Shown: positions 1 through 11,020 of the stretch, one piece after another | How positions within the stretch are numbered: the stretch's first letter is position 1 | Layout of the letters: each line of letters starts with the position of its first letter | Source of the DNA: Sorex araneus | Lineage: Eukaryota > Chordata > Mammalia > Eulipotyphla > Soricidae | Reading direction: 5' to 3' | Assembly: GCF_027595985.1 (NCBI RefSeq) | Contig: NC_073304.1 | Location: 221,750,500 to 221,814,499, forward strand | DNA length: 64,000 nucleotides | Program-made: the position numbers and the translations under genes | The notes under the pieces: generated by a model | Databases searched by the model: none | What the model was told of the DNA's origin: nothing | What the model saw: the letters and a program-made list of their open reading frames with translations, nothing else

Positions 1-155
1 TTGTAGGGATTGAAGAGCTAGCTCAACAGGCTGGAGCAAGTGCTTTGCATGCCGGAGGCTGGAGTTTGATTTCAATACAGCAGAAGTGACCACCAAGAGC
101 CAAGAGTAGCTCCTGAGTACTGCAGGATATGGGCCAAAAACCAAAAATCAAGGAA
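1..155 (+). mobile_element. SINE family A, old copy, left end cut by window
   Basis: Diverged head (GGCTGGAGCAAGTGCTTTGCATG) and tail (GGGCCAAAAACCAAAAATC) are recognisable. Confidence 0.6.
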
Positions 156-161
156 AGAAAC

Positions 162-335
162 TTTTTTTTTTGCTTTTTTGGGTCACACCTGGTGATGCTC
201 AGGGGTTATTCCTGGCTCTGAACTCAGGAATTACTCTTGGCAGTGTTCGGGGGACCATGTGGGATGCTGGGAATCGAACCCGGGTTCGCCGAGTGCAAAG
301 CAAATGCCTACCCACTGTGCTATTGCTCCAGCCCC
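162..335 (-). mobile_element. SINE family A, reference description
   Basis: Family A, read in sense, begins GGGGCTGGAGCGATAGCACA, has box A- and box B-like blocks, then CATCCCATATGGTCCCC, GAGTAATTCCTGAGTGCAGA, and ends GTGTGACCCAAAAAGC plus A-tail; about 170-180 bp. It is tRNA-derived and non-autonomous, moved by L1 machinery as judged by A-tails and target duplications. This copy lies in a MEIOC intron; a short duplication AGAAAC flanks it. Confidence 0.9.
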
Positions 336-489
336 AGAAACTTATTTTTCTTGTATTTACAAGCGATGTGACTTGCTAACATTATTATACATTTAAACAA
401 CTAAAAGGTCTTCCTACATATCTATGTTTTGTTATATGTTATTTTATAACAATGTCATTTCATAAAGATTATATATAAAAGGCTTTTAT

Positions 490-659
490 GGGTTTTGCTT
501 TTGAGCCACATCTGGAAGTGCTCAGGGCTTACTCCTGGCTCTGTGCTCAGGAATTATTCTTGGGGAGTTCAAAGGACAATATGGGGTGCTAGGGTCAAAT
601 CCATGTTGACCTTGTTCAAGGCAAATGCCGTACCTGTTATATTATCACTCCAGCCCCAG
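490..659 (-). mobile_element. SINE family A, diverged
   Basis: Full-length head to tail. Confidence 0.8.
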
Positions 660-682
660 ATTATATGTAAAAGTTTTTTGTT

Positions 683-843
683 TTAGGGCCCAGGAGTGAT
701 CCCTAAATTGGGATTACTCTCGGCTCTGCACTCAGGGATCACTCCTGGCAGTGCTAGGGGAATCATATGTGGTGTCAAGGGTCAAACCTGTTGGGCTCCG
801 TGTAAGGTAAGTGCCATACCCTACTGTACTAACATTTTGACCC
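683..843 (-). mobile_element. SINE family A, old
   Basis: Body GGATCACTCCTGGCAGTGCT present; head strongly diverged. Confidence 0.65.
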
Positions 844-1002
844 CTATATAAAAGATTTTTGTATAGCTATTAGTATAGATCTAGAACAGTAGTCAAATTA
901 ATATGTCTATATGTTAATATATACCAGTTGATATACATCAGGTATATTGAGAAGCGGAGAGGCTGAATTAAGTATAATGCTACTTGTGGTGTTTTTTTCT
1001 TA

Positions 1003-1154
1003 ATATTTGGGCCATACCCAGGATGCTCAGGGCTTACTCCTGGTTTTGCTACTTCCCTGGTGAAGCTCAGGGAATCATACTGATACGAGGGATGGAACCC
1101 AGATAGGTAGATACAAGGCTAACACTCTACCCGCTGTACTATCACTCTGTCCCT
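1003..1154 (-). mobile_element. SINE family A, old
   Basis: Tail TTTGGGCCATACCCAG and head CTATCACTCTGTCCC visible. Confidence 0.7.
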
Positions 1155-1196
1155 GCTTTCTTTTATATATTCCCATAAAGTATGAATTTTTTGTTT

Positions 1197-1359
1197 GATT
1201 TTGTTTGGGGGCCATACCCAGCAGTGCTCAGACTTACTCCTGACTCTGTGCTCAGGGATAACTCCTGGAAGTGCTGAGGGGACCATATGGGGTGCCAGGG
1301 ATCAAACTGGGGTCAGCCATATGCAAGGCATACCCTCTACTGGCTATCTCTCTAGCCCC
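1197..1359 (-). mobile_element. SINE family A
   Basis: Complete; lies 20 bp from an oppositely oriented copy, forming an inverted pair. Confidence 0.85.
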
Positions 1360-1377
1360 ATTAAAAATTTTTTTCAG

Positions 1378-1550
1378 GGGCTGGAGCGATAGCACAGCAG
1401 GTAGGGTGTTTGCCTTGCACGCGGCTGACCCAGGTTCTAATCCCAGCATCCCATATGGTCCCCTGAGCACCGCCAGGAGTGATTCCTGAGTGAAGAGCCA
1501 GGAGTAACCCCTGTGCATCGCCAGGTATGACCCAAAAACCAAAAAAAAAA
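1378..1550 (+). mobile_element. SINE family A
   Basis: Complete with A-tail; right arm of the inverted pair. Confidence 0.9.
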
Positions 1551-1709
1551 TTTTTTTTCAGTGAACATATAATTTCAATATGTGTTGATATATAGTACAG
1601 GTATAGAGAAGGATTTTCCAGGAGGAAATAGAGCCAGAATTTTAGATTAATTCACTAAGAGTTGACTCTAATGAATTTTTAAAAGTAGTAAGTTAAAAAT
1701 TACCTATAT

Positions 1710-1888
1710 AGGGCCAGAGCAATAGTATAGCAAGGAGGTCTTGCACATGGCCGACCCAAGTTTGATCCCCAGAGGACCATATTGAATCATATGGTCCTCT
1801 GAGCACTGCCAGGAGTGATTCCTGAGTGCAGAGCCAGGAGTAATCCCTGAGTATCACCAGGTGTGACCCAAAAACCAAAAAAAAAAAA
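1710..1888 (+). mobile_element. SINE family A
   Basis: Complete; contains a small local inverted duplication around CATATTGAATCATATGG. Confidence 0.85.
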
Positions 1889-2048
1889 TCCATATATATC
1901 TGCCTATTTTAGGTATTCCTAAAGTTTGACAAACATAAAATTATAATGCCATAATCTTGAAATGATGATATAGGGAAAAGTTACTACAGCTGGGATCCCA
2001 TGTAATAAATATTTAAAACATTTCATTTAGTCTGAGAAATCTATTTTA

Positions 2049-2234
<186 letters not shown>

Positions 2235-2523
2235 TTACCTGTATCAGAGTATTGGTGAAATCAAAAGTTAGAGGAGATAAAACAGGTCTAATAGGAAATC
2301 AAAAATCAAATCTAGACAGACACTCAAACATACTTTACTCTAAGGAGTTTCTCTAATGGGTCAGATAAATATTTTAGGGATTTTTAACTTGAAACTCTTT
2401 CCGACCCTTAGTAGTTCCTTTTTGAAACGTTAGAAATTATGAATCAGGCTAGATAGCTCAATGGGCTTTCTACAAATAAAGTATACTAAAATAAATGTAA
2501 AAGTCTAAAACATTCAATATATT

Positions 2524-2703
2524 GGGGCCGGAGCGATAGCACAGCGGGTAGGGCATTTGCCTTGCACGCGGCTGGCCCGGGTTGATCCCTGGCATCCCAT
2601 ATGGTCCCCCAAGCACTCCCAGGAGTAATTCCTGAGTGCAAAGCCAGGAGTAACCCCTGAGCATCGCTGGGTGTGACCCAAAAAGCAAAAAAAAAACAAA
2701 AAA
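2524..2703 (+). mobile_element. SINE family A, young
   Basis: Close to consensus; target duplication AACATTCAATATA at 2509-2521 and 2703-2715. Confidence 0.95.
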
Positions 2704-2736
2704 ACATTCAATATAATCATAGAAATAGAAGTTTCT

Positions 2737-2907
2737 GGGGCTGGAGCAATAGCACAGCGGGTAGGGTGTTTGCCTTGCACGCGACCCACCCAGGTTCGAT
2801 TCCCAGATCCCATATTGGTTCCCTGAGCACCACCAGGAGTAATTCCTGAGTGCATGAACCAGGAGTAACCCCTGTGCATCGATGGGTGTGACCCCCCCCC
2901 AAAAAAA
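2737..2907 (+). mobile_element. SINE family A
   Basis: Target duplication ATAGAAGTTTCT on both sides. Confidence 0.92.
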
Positions 2908-2926
2908 TAGAAGTTTCTTTTTGACT

Positions 2927-3094
2927 TTTTTTTTTTTTTGATATTTGAGTCACACCTGGCGTTTGACAGGAATTACTCCTGGCTGTGCTGGTGGGGGGAG
3001 GGGGTCGGGGAACCATATGGGATGCTGGGAATTGAACCCTGGTCGGCTGCGGCAAAGGCAAACGCCCTACCCGCTGTGCTCTCGCTCCAGCCCC
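2927..3094 (-). mobile_element. SINE family A
   Basis: Target duplication CTTTTTGACTTTTTT on both sides. Confidence 0.9.
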
Positions 3095-3113
3095 TCTTTT
3101 TGACTTTTTTGAA

Positions 3114-3247
3114 AGGCACACCCACAGTGCTCAAGAGTTGCTCTTGGTGGTGGTCAAGGGGACCCTATATGAGGTGCCAGGGATTGAACCTAGGCGCTCC
3201 TGCATGCAAAGTATGTGCTCAGTCCATCGAGCTATCTCTCCAAGCCC
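3114..3247 (-). mobile_element. SINE family A, old partial
   Basis: Body and head end CTATCTCTCCAAGCCC recognisable. Confidence 0.65.
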
Positions 3248-3267
3248 AAAAAGCAGTCTTATTCTTT

Positions 3268-3440
3268 TTGTTTTGCTTTTGGGGCCACACCCAGCTCTGC
3301 TCAGGGTTTACTCCTGGCTCTGCACTCAGGAAATCACTCCTGGTGGTGATGGGGGACCATATGTGGAGGTAGAGATTGAACCCACCGGAGTTCGATGTGT
3401 GCAAGTCAAGTACCTTGCTAGCTATACTACCTTTCTGGCC
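3268..3440 (-). mobile_element. SINE family A
   Basis: Full length, moderately diverged. Confidence 0.8.
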
Positions 3441-3514
3441 CTTCTTTATAAGGACAAAGTATATAGTCCCGACTGAAAAATAGTTTTTTTTTTCTCAATT
3501 AAAATTTAAAGAGG

Positions 3515-3652
3515 GGGGCTGGGTAGATAGGTCAAGGGGTGGAGCAAATGCTTTGCATGTTAGAGCCCCAGATTTGGTCTCCTGCACTGCACGTGGTCCC
3601 CCTGAGCACTGCAGGGAGTAGCTCCTGAATATGTGGGTATGGATCCCAAAAG
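3515..3652 (+). mobile_element. SINE family A, old
   Basis: Head GGGGGCTGGGTAGATAGGTCAA; body reduced. Confidence 0.6.
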
Positions 3653-4207
3653 TTTTGTATAGCTAATACACACTTAGATTTTAAAAAAAAAACCTTACTA
3701 AGTTTTGTCATAGAAATAACTGAGAACATCCTAAATATCCAACACTGAGTTTATAGCCTCTCAAAAAATATAAAAATGAGTAACTTCACCCATCTTCAAG
3801 AATCTCAACTTACAACGACTAATTACCATGTTGGGGATAACTGAGATACAGACAGGGTTTTGCTAAGAGCCCCCGAGGAAACTCCCAGCTTGTTCCGAGG
3901 GACCCAACCCAGGCTTTCAGTTCACAGCTGGCCTGGGAGCTATCTCTTTCCAGAATCTCCAGAAAACAGTCCCTTCTCCAAAGGGGCATTTTTTTTTCCA
4001 AACTGCTATTTTTACATGTGTTTTTCGTGTTTTTTGCTTTTGTTGCCGGGGGGGGGGGGACGGGGGGGGGTCCACAGCCGGCTGTGCTGGGGGAGGGGCG
4101 GCACACCCGGCGGGGCCCAGGGGTCCCTGTGAGGGGCGGGGCCTGCTGTCCCATCTGCTAGTGCCCCAACTCTATCTTTACAAAGCGTTCCTGGGGCTGC
4201 AGGGCTA

Positions 4208-4495
<288 letters not shown>

Positions 4496-4889
4496 TCACG
4501 CCGCCGCGGCCACCGCGCAAACGGCCGCCCGCCGCCCCCCGCCGCGGCCGCCGCCGCCGCGCCCCGGCCCCGCCGCTCCCGTCTCGGCGCCGTCAGGGTC
4601 CGACGAGGCGGGCGCGGCCGAGGGGACGCGGCGCGCCCCCGCCCGGCCCCCGTCACCTCCCCGCCGCGCCCCTCACCCCCGCCCGGCCCCGGCCCGCCGT
4701 GTCGCCGCGACCCCCGGGTGCGGCCCGGGCGACTCCCGCGGGCGCCTTCCCCGCGACCCCGCCGCCTCAGAGACGGGCGTGTGGGGTCGCGCCGCTCGGC
4801 CGCCGCCCCGACCCGGCCGCGCCCGGCCCCCGGCCCCTCCCTCAGGCGCGGGGGCGCGGCGCACCGCGGCAGGTGTGCCCCGCGCTCAC

Positions 4890-4895
4890 CTCCAT
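4890..4895 (-). CDS. MEIOC: MEIOC exon 1, proposed start codon and donor
   Basis: The minus strand carries CCCCATGGAG followed by GTGAGC, a near-ideal splice donor directly after ATG GAG. Splicing here to exon 2 is in frame and gives a protein starting ME-PKVAF. Without splicing, the ATG reads MEVSAGHTC, which resembles the human start I recall (MEVRRGDTC), but meets TGA after 17 codons. A later stretch reading LREG, like the human exon 1 end, is present one frame over. So either the short exon is used or the exon 1 extension is broken here. The transcription start is not visible; the 5' UTR lies to the right of 4895. Confidence 0.55.
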
Positions 4896-5191
4896 GGGGC
4901 CCCCCAGCCCCTCCTGGACTAGGCACAGTCCTGGGGTACCGGGGTGAGGGGGGCCGTCGAGGCCCGGTGCCCTCAGCCCGCACCCCGCTGCTGCCGCCGC
5001 CGCCGTCGCCGCCCCGGGCGCTGCCAGGAGCCGCTGTGGGGAAGGGGGAGGCCGGAGCGGGGAGGGCGGGGCGGGGAGAGGCCGTTACCGGGCCAGGCCG
5101 GGGCTCGCGACCCTGCACGCGACGGGCACCGGCCTGCCACGCCCCGTCCTACCCCCTCCCGGGAGCCCCGCCTCCCACTTCACACCCCGCC

Positions 5192-5213
5192 ATTGGCCCG
5201 CTGCCCAACCAAT
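5192..5213. promoter_or_regulatory. Paired CCAAT boxes (NF-Y type) in opposite orientation
   Basis: ATTGG at 5192-5196 and CCAAT at 5209-5213 are 12 bases apart in inverted orientation, about 300 bp upstream of the proposed MEIOC start. NF-Y binding is inferred from the core motif. Confidence 0.5.
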
Positions 5214-5346
5214 GGGCAGCCGCCTCCGGGGCCCGTTAACCACCCCCAGCCCCCCACCCCAGACAAGACCGAAGAGGAGCGGTTAGCTGGTTTCTCGCTC
5301 TTGCCGGGCTTCTGAGTCGGTCCCGCTCAAAGTCAAAGTGCTCAGG

Positions 5347-5351
5347 ATTGG
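5347..5351 (-). promoter_or_regulatory. Further CCAAT box
   Basis: ATTGG within TCAGGATTGGTCGG, read as CCAAT on the minus strand, the same strand as MEIOC. Another CCAATCAG core lies at 5713-5720, outside the island. Confidence 0.35.
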
Positions 5352-5445
5352 TCGGGGACGGCCAACACTAGCCCGCTGGTTGGCTAATGAGCAGCGGAGG
5401 GGCGGGGCCTGGGAGGAGGGGCGAGGGCTTGAGCCTACCGGGTGA

Positions 5446-5815
5446 GAGAAGTGTTGGAAGACTTGCTCAGTCCCTAGGCAACTAGCCGATAAGCCTAACC
5501 TCCTGAGCTCCTTTTGCCCTCGTTTCGTTTGTGCTCCTTGGTTTCCTCCCCCTAACTCCCAGAATCCTTTGGAACCAGAGACTATTAGACGTGTGCCAGT
5601 TGACGTCGAGTGAGGATCCCCTTTCTAGATGTTTGGGGAACCCTCTCCTAGGCAGCTGGGGGAAAGCATCTTGGAATTAAAATGACTCGAACAAAGTTCA
5701 CGCTTGCATGGACCAATCAGCCGTTTACTTAGGCGGTCCCGCTTGGGTATATGATGGTCCCAGAGAAAAGCAAGTTTTGTTCCCAAGCATTGGTTTGAAA
5801 GTTTTGTGTGCCCTA
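5446..5815. other. Unique DNA beside the island
   Basis: No repeat or coding exon seen. A possible splice donor (CCGGGTGAGAG) near 5440 on the plus strand would fit a divergent non-coding transcript, but nothing else supports one. Confidence 0.3.
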
Positions 5816-5817
5816 AG

Positions 5818-6182
5818 AGACTGGAGAGAAAGCACAGAGGTAGGGCGCTTGCCTTACACGCCGCCCACCCTGGTTCGGTGCCTGGCACTGCGAAGAGTTC
5901 CCAAGTCCCGACAGTAGTGATCCCTGAGCCCCGCCAGGATCAACTCACCACCAATTTTTGTGTGTATTGAAATATTGAAGAGAACAGAGTAAGCTCGCTT
6001 CTTCAAACAGAAAGCTTCTTTAGACAGATTTTGAGCCTGAGCGGTAGTACAGCGGGTAGGGCACTGACCCGGGTTTCATCCCTGCACCAGGTTTAGTCTC
6101 CCAAACACGGCAAGGAGTGATCCCTGAACATAGATCCAGGTGTGAGCTCTGTGCACCGCCGGTGTGTCCCCCAAAACCAAAA
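5818..6182 (+). mobile_element. Two old SINE family A copies
   Basis: One at 5818-5955 and one at 6031-6182, both diverged, same orientation. Confidence 0.65.
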
Positions 6183-6229
6183 TAAAGTCAGAACTTGTTA
6201 AGTGCTCAGAATAACGCAAGACGTTCTTT

Positions 6230-6378
6230 GTCACTCACGGCAATGCATGGGGGTTATTCCTGGGTCATGCACTCAGGAGTTACTCCGGGCGGGACCATAT
6301 GGGATGCTGGGAATTGAACCCAGGTCTGGCGCGTGCAAGGCAAACGCTCTGCCCGCTGTGCTATCGCTCCAGCCCCCA
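6230..6378 (-). mobile_element. SINE family A lacking its tail end
   Basis: Target duplication AACGCAAGACGTTCTT occurs immediately on both sides, so the copy is a clean insertion, but the GGGTCACACC tail block is missing. Confidence 0.85.
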
Positions 6379-6718
6379 ACGCAAGACGTTCTTGTAAAGG
6401 AGCACACGTGGAAACGCGACAGGGGGCTGCCTTTGGTTGGCCGGGATCGCGCACATAGTTCAGATCTCCGCCTAGGTGTCAGTAGGCTGACCCAAGGATG
6501 CGGCTGCACAAATCGCGCCCGAGTCTTTCCTGTGGAACCCTGGAAGCCCAGCCCCTTGCAGCGAGAGCCGCTTCTCTCTGCCCCTGTAACTCTCGTCCCC
6601 ACCTATTCTCGTCGCGTCTCCCGGTCCGCACCTGCCTCCCTCCAGCCAACGCTTTTCCAAAGTCCCTAAAAGAGTTTCCAATAAGTATGAATCTTCTTGT
6701 AATTTTAAATTTTTGTTT

Positions 6719-6829
6719 ACGGGGGCCACACCCAGCGGTGCTCAGGGCTTACTCCTGGCGGGGCTTGGGGGGCTCTGGGCGGTACCGGGGATCGCCTTTC
6801 CCACTGTACTAACTCTCCAGCCTCCTCGT
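6719..6829 (-). mobile_element. SINE family A, internally deleted
   Basis: Tail GGGGGCCACACCCAGCGGTGCT and head end remain; middle shortened. Confidence 0.65.
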
Positions 6830-7009
6830 GTGTGTTTTTGTGTGTGTGTGATAAGAGCTACATTCACCATGTTTGCCCTTTGCGAGCATGTTTGTATTTG
6901 CATGTGCCATTGAATATATTCGCGGATGAAGCAGTCCAACGACCCCTTTCTAGAAAAATGTCAAGGTCTCACTCACACTGAAGCTCTGTACGCCCCCCCC
7001 CCAAAAAAA

Positions 7010-7205
7010 AACTATTCCTCATCTCACCTCCCTAGCTTCTGCTAACCTGTTTCTACCTTCTTCCTTTCTGAACTTGCCTATTCTGGGTATTTCATACAAG
7101 AGGAATCAAACCATATTTGCTCTTTTCAGTTACCTATTTTACCGAGCAGGTACCAAGATTCATCTGTGTTGTGGAATGTGCCAGAATTTGGTTCCTTGGT
7201 TCCTA
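7010..7205 (-). mobile_element. Ancient L1 3'-region fragment, antisense
   Basis: GCCTATTCTGGGTATTTCATACAAG, then GGAATCAAACCATATTTGC and AAGATTCATCTGTGTTGTGG match the mammalian L1M antisense 3'-end pattern from memory; subfamily not determined. Confidence 0.6.
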
Positions 7206-7490
7206 TATATGGTTATATATATGTGTGTGTATATATATATATATGTGTGTGTGTATATAACATTCATTGGTGTACAAGTCTCTGTTTCCCTTTTCAGTTC
7301 TTTTGGAGATTCACCTAAAAGTTCTAGACCCCATACTTGTCATGGCTGCTTCCTAACACACTAAGCCATTCCCTTGGTCCCATGATTGGATTATATGTGT
7401 TTGTGTGTATACACGTGTGTATATGTATGTATGTATATATAGAGGTGTGTATATATATTCATATACATATACATATATATATCATGCACT
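7199..7490. repeat. TA/TG-rich simple repeats
   Basis: Two tracts (7199-7258 and 7384-7485) of alternating TATATG and TGTG flank a short unique piece. Confidence 0.8.
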
Positions 7491-7640
7491 TGGCAGTGCT
7501 CAGGGCTTACTCCCAGATCTGTGTGGTCAGGGATCACTCCTGGCAGGGCTTGGGGAACCAGCACCCTGAGGTGTCAGTGCTGAGGAAGGAACCCAAGCTG
7601 GCAAGGTAAATGGCTTATCAGCTATACTATCTCTATGTCA
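7488..7640 (-). mobile_element. SINE family A, old
   Basis: GGCAGTGCTCAGGGCTTACTCC then diverged head. Confidence 0.65.
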
Positions 7641-7785
7641 CTGTCACTGTCACTGTCATCCCGTTGCTCATCCAAATCGAGCGGGCACCAGTAACGTCTC
7701 TCATTGAGAGACTTATTGTTACTGTTTTTGGCATAACCAATATGCACGGATAGCTTGCCAGGCTCTGCCGCACTATCTCTATGAT
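7636..7785 (-). mobile_element. SINE family B tail fragment
   Basis: CACTGTCACTGTCACTGTCATC followed by the family B body to GCTTGCCAGGCTCTGCCG; head missing. Confidence 0.8.
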
Positions 7786-7834
7786 AGGATTAAAACGTGT
7801 TTAAGGTGTTGGGGAATAAAAAAATATTTAAGTC

Positions 7835-7945
7835 ACAGGGGAGGAGATAGCACTAAACAGTTCCAGGAATGATCATAAGCCAGGAATAACCTCCCTAAGC
7901 ACCAAGCATTACGGGTTGTGGTCCAAACCAATTCCCACCTCAAAA
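7835..7945 (+). mobile_element. SINE family A, old partial
   Basis: GGGGAGGAGATAGCACTAAAC and later body remain. Confidence 0.5.
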
Positions 7946-7985
7946 AAAAAAAAGAGAACATTATTTTTATAAAACTGGAAACGGG

Positions 7986-8165
7986 GGGGCTGGAGTGATA
8001 GCACAGTGGGTAGGGCGTTTGCCTTGCACGTGGCTGACCCGGGTTCAATTCCCAGCATCCCATATGGTCCCCCAAGCACCACCAGGAGTAACTCCTGAGT
8101 GCAGAGCCAGGAGGAACCCCTGAGCATCGCTGGGTATGACCCAAAATAAAGCAAAAAGAAAACCA
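7986..8165 (+). mobile_element. SINE family A
   Basis: Target duplication AAAACTGGAAAC on both sides. Confidence 0.92.
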
Positions 8166-8202
8166 AAACTGGAAACATTCTCTAGACAAACTTATTCCAT
8201 CC

Positions 8203-8370
8203 TGGGGCTGGAGAGATAGTATAGCAGTAGGGTACTTGCCTTGCACACTGTCAACATAGGTTGGACTTCTGGTACCCCATTTAGTCCCCTGAGCACCACC
8301 AGGAGTGTTTCCTAAATACAGACCCAGAAATAAGCCCAGAGCACTGCTGGATGTGGCTCTAAAATAAAAA
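8203..8370 (+). mobile_element. SINE family A
   Basis: Target duplication ATTCCATCCTGG on both sides. Confidence 0.85.
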
Positions 8371-8569
8371 TCGATTCCATCCTGGACAGTGTAGAATGCA
8401 ATTTTTTTCCTCCAAAATATATTTAAAGACTTGCTTCTTTTAATTTATTTATTTTTTGCCAACTTTGTAGGACAATGTACATTGTGGATGCTTCGTGTAC
8501 TATAATGATGCCTCTTTTTATACTTTTGCAGATACTTAACTGTTCTGTTTTATAGGAAAAATAATTATA

Positions 8570-8706
8570 AGATGGTGGGTAGAGTGCTCACCTTGCAAAG
8601 CAGCTGACCATCCCATAGAGTCCTCTGAGCCTGGTAGGAGTGATCCCTGGGCACAGAGCCAGGAGTAAGCCCTGTGCACAGCCAGTTGGCCCCAAAACAA
8701 AAATAA
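8570..8706 (+). mobile_element. SINE family A, head-truncated
   Basis: Starts at GATGGTGGGTAGAGTGCTC. Confidence 0.7.
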
Positions 8707-8761
8707 ATGATAAAATAACTATTTTCTTCATTGTCGCATGTCAGTGTGCCCCCTATCTCTT

Positions 8762-8922
8762 CCTGGGGGCCACAGCAATGTTCAGGGGTTGCTCCTGGCT
8801 CTGCACTCAGGAATCACTCTTGGTGATGCTCAGGGGACCATATGAGATGCCAGAGATTAAACTTGGGTCAACCTCATGCAAGGCAAGTGCCCTCCCTACC
8901 TGCTGTACTATGGCTCCTGCCC
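8762..8922 (-). mobile_element. SINE family A
   Basis: Complete, moderately diverged. Confidence 0.8.
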
Positions 8923-8939
8923 AGGCCTCTATCTTTTGA

Positions 8940-9395
8940 GTGATAAAATAAATAGAATTTTTATATTCTCCCAAGTAAAACTTTGAGTTCAAATGAAGCA
9001 TTTAATTTTGAAAGCTCACAGTGGATAAGGGGCAAAGCTTAAATGCTAAGGAGAGAACTCTAAATTCATGTGGATAGAAAGCAAGGGTATAATTTCAAGT
9101 CAATACGTAATTAAATTTGCTACAGGACTGTTATAAATATTCTCAAATGTTTTAAACAAATTGTTTTCCAGTGTCCTAATGGACTTGTGGTCCAATCACT
9201 AGGTTGCAAGACTGCTGTGATCCAAACCATGCAATTCTTCACAGGCTTGTCTGACTTGGGGGAATAAATTTCTTTAATTATACATTATGAAATTAACCTG
9301 GCTACCAGATATGCATCTCAACCTCCAATAGAATGTTGGAAGCCTTAAAAAAGTTCCTTATCAGAGTTATTTGAAATTGTGTTTTTCTGGCTCTC
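8940..9395. other. AT-rich unique DNA
   Basis: I see no gene or repeat. Confidence 0.3.
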
Positions 9396-9397
9396 TA

Positions 9398-9595
9398 GGA
9401 TATATATATGTATATATATATACACATACATATATACACATATATATGTATATATATTTGTTTGGGGGCCACACTCAGGGCTCAGGGCTTACTCCTGGCT
9501 CTGAATCCAGGAATCATTCCTGGTGGTGTTCAGGGAGCAAGGAATAGAACCCTGATTGCAAAGCAAATGCCTTGCTTGCTGTATTATCTTTACAG
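9398..9595 (-). mobile_element. TA microsatellite followed by SINE family A
   Basis: TATATATG/CACATA tract at 9398-9458, SINE at 9459-9595. Confidence 0.7.
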
Positions 9596-9799
9596 AACTT
9601 CTGACATTTTTATAGCCTTTTCCTTTGTGCTGTTTCTTTTTTTGCCTTCTGGTTGGATGGGATTCTGGGTCACTCTTTTAATCTGTGTCCAAGGAAACCT
9701 GAGATAAGACCCTGCAAAATTCATGTATAAACCCTTGTTTAATAAATGTTTCTGATAACTGGGTTAATTTATATTAAAGATATATATATGTACATATAT

Positions 9800-9955
9800 A
9801 TTTGCTTTTTGGGTCACACCCAGTGATGCACAGGGGTCACTCCTGGCTCTTCACTTCTGGCGGTGCTCAGGGGACCACATGGGATGCTGGGAATCAAACC
9901 CAAGTCAGCCGAGTGCAAGGCAAACGCCCTACCCACTGTGCTATCACTCCAGCCC
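9800..9955 (-). mobile_element. SINE family A
   Basis: Target duplication ATTAAAGATA on both sides; preceded by a short TATATG run. Confidence 0.9.
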
Positions 9956-9975
9956 CAATTAAAGATAATTTTAAG

Positions 9976-10055
9976 GGGCTGGAGCAACTCTTGGTGCATG
10001 AGCCAGGAGTAACCCCTGTACAATGCCAGGTGTGACCCAAAAAGGGGGAAAAAAA
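9976..10055 (+). mobile_element. SINE family A, large internal deletion
   Basis: Head GGGGCTGGAGCAA joined directly to the tail half. Target duplication AAAGATAATTTAA (one base different) shows it inserted in this short form or was deleted later. Confidence 0.8.
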
Positions 10056-10108
10056 GATAATTTAAAAATATGTCTCCTCTTTCGCTCTCTCTCTCTCTTT
10101 TTCTTTTT

Positions 10109-10250
10109 TGATTTTGGGGCATCACACCCAGCAATACTCAGGGATCATTCCTGATGGTGTTTGGGGGACCATCTGTTAGAGCCATGGTTAGCCACATATA
10201 AGGCAAGTTGCTTTAACCTCTGTTTAACCTCTGTACTATCTCTTTGGCCA
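10109..10250 (-). mobile_element. SINE family A, old
   Basis: Body and head end CTATCTCTTTGGCC. Confidence 0.7.
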
Positions 10251-10321
10251 TTTGAATAGATTTTCATGTCAAATGCTTTATCTTTCATGTCAAAGTATTA
10301 ACTAAACAATGAATTAGAATT

Positions 10322-10492
10322 TTTGTTTTGTTTGGGGACCACAACCATTGATGCTCAGGAGTTACTCCTGACTTTTCACTAAAGAATTACTCCTGGTAGC
10401 ACTCCAGGGAACCATATGGGATGCCAGGGATTGAACCCAGGTTGGCCACATGCAAGGCAAGCATCCTACCCACTGTACTATTGCTCCAGTCT
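10322..10492 (-). mobile_element. SINE family A
   Basis: Complete; its head end CTCCAGTCTC was the target of the next insertion. Confidence 0.85.
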
Positions 10493-10494
10493 CA

Positions 10495-10672
10495 TTTTTT
10501 TTTTGTGGCTTTTTGGGTCACACCCGGTGATGCACAGGGGTTACTCCTGGCTCTGCACTCAGGAATTACTCCTGGCGGTGCTCAGGGGACCATATGGGAT
10601 GCTGGGAATCAAACCCGGGTTGACTGCGTGCAAGGCAAACGCCCTACCTGCTGTGCTATCGCTCCAGCCCCT
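10495..10672 (-). mobile_element. SINE family A, young, nested
   Basis: Near consensus; duplication CTCCAGTCTCATTTTT on both sides shows insertion at the edge of the older copy. Confidence 0.93.
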
Positions 10673-10888
10673 CCAGTCTCATTTTTAAAAGACTGTGAAA
10701 ACTTTGGGTGTTGTGACCATATCGTACTACTGTGAGCAGTCTGCCTTCAAAAAGAAAAACCCACCTGAAAGGGCAGCCTGAAAGACAGGGTTTCTATTGG
10801 GATGGTTCTGTAAATAGGATTGAAAGCCTCTTCCTAAAAATGCATAATCCACGTGATAATCACCATCTGCTAAGGAGGAGTTATTTAA

Positions 10889-11020
10889 GGTGACATCCAG
10901 TGACACATGGGTACTAGCTCTTCCTGGCTTGGTGCTCGGGTCTCCCCTGATGGTGCTCCAGCACCATATGTGGTGCTGGGATTCAAACCCAGGTGAGCTA
11001 TGTTTAAGGCAAGAGCCTTG
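10889..11020 (-). mobile_element. SINE family A, old, interrupted
   Basis: Diverged body; resumes after the nested copy at about 11197-11235. Confidence 0.6.
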
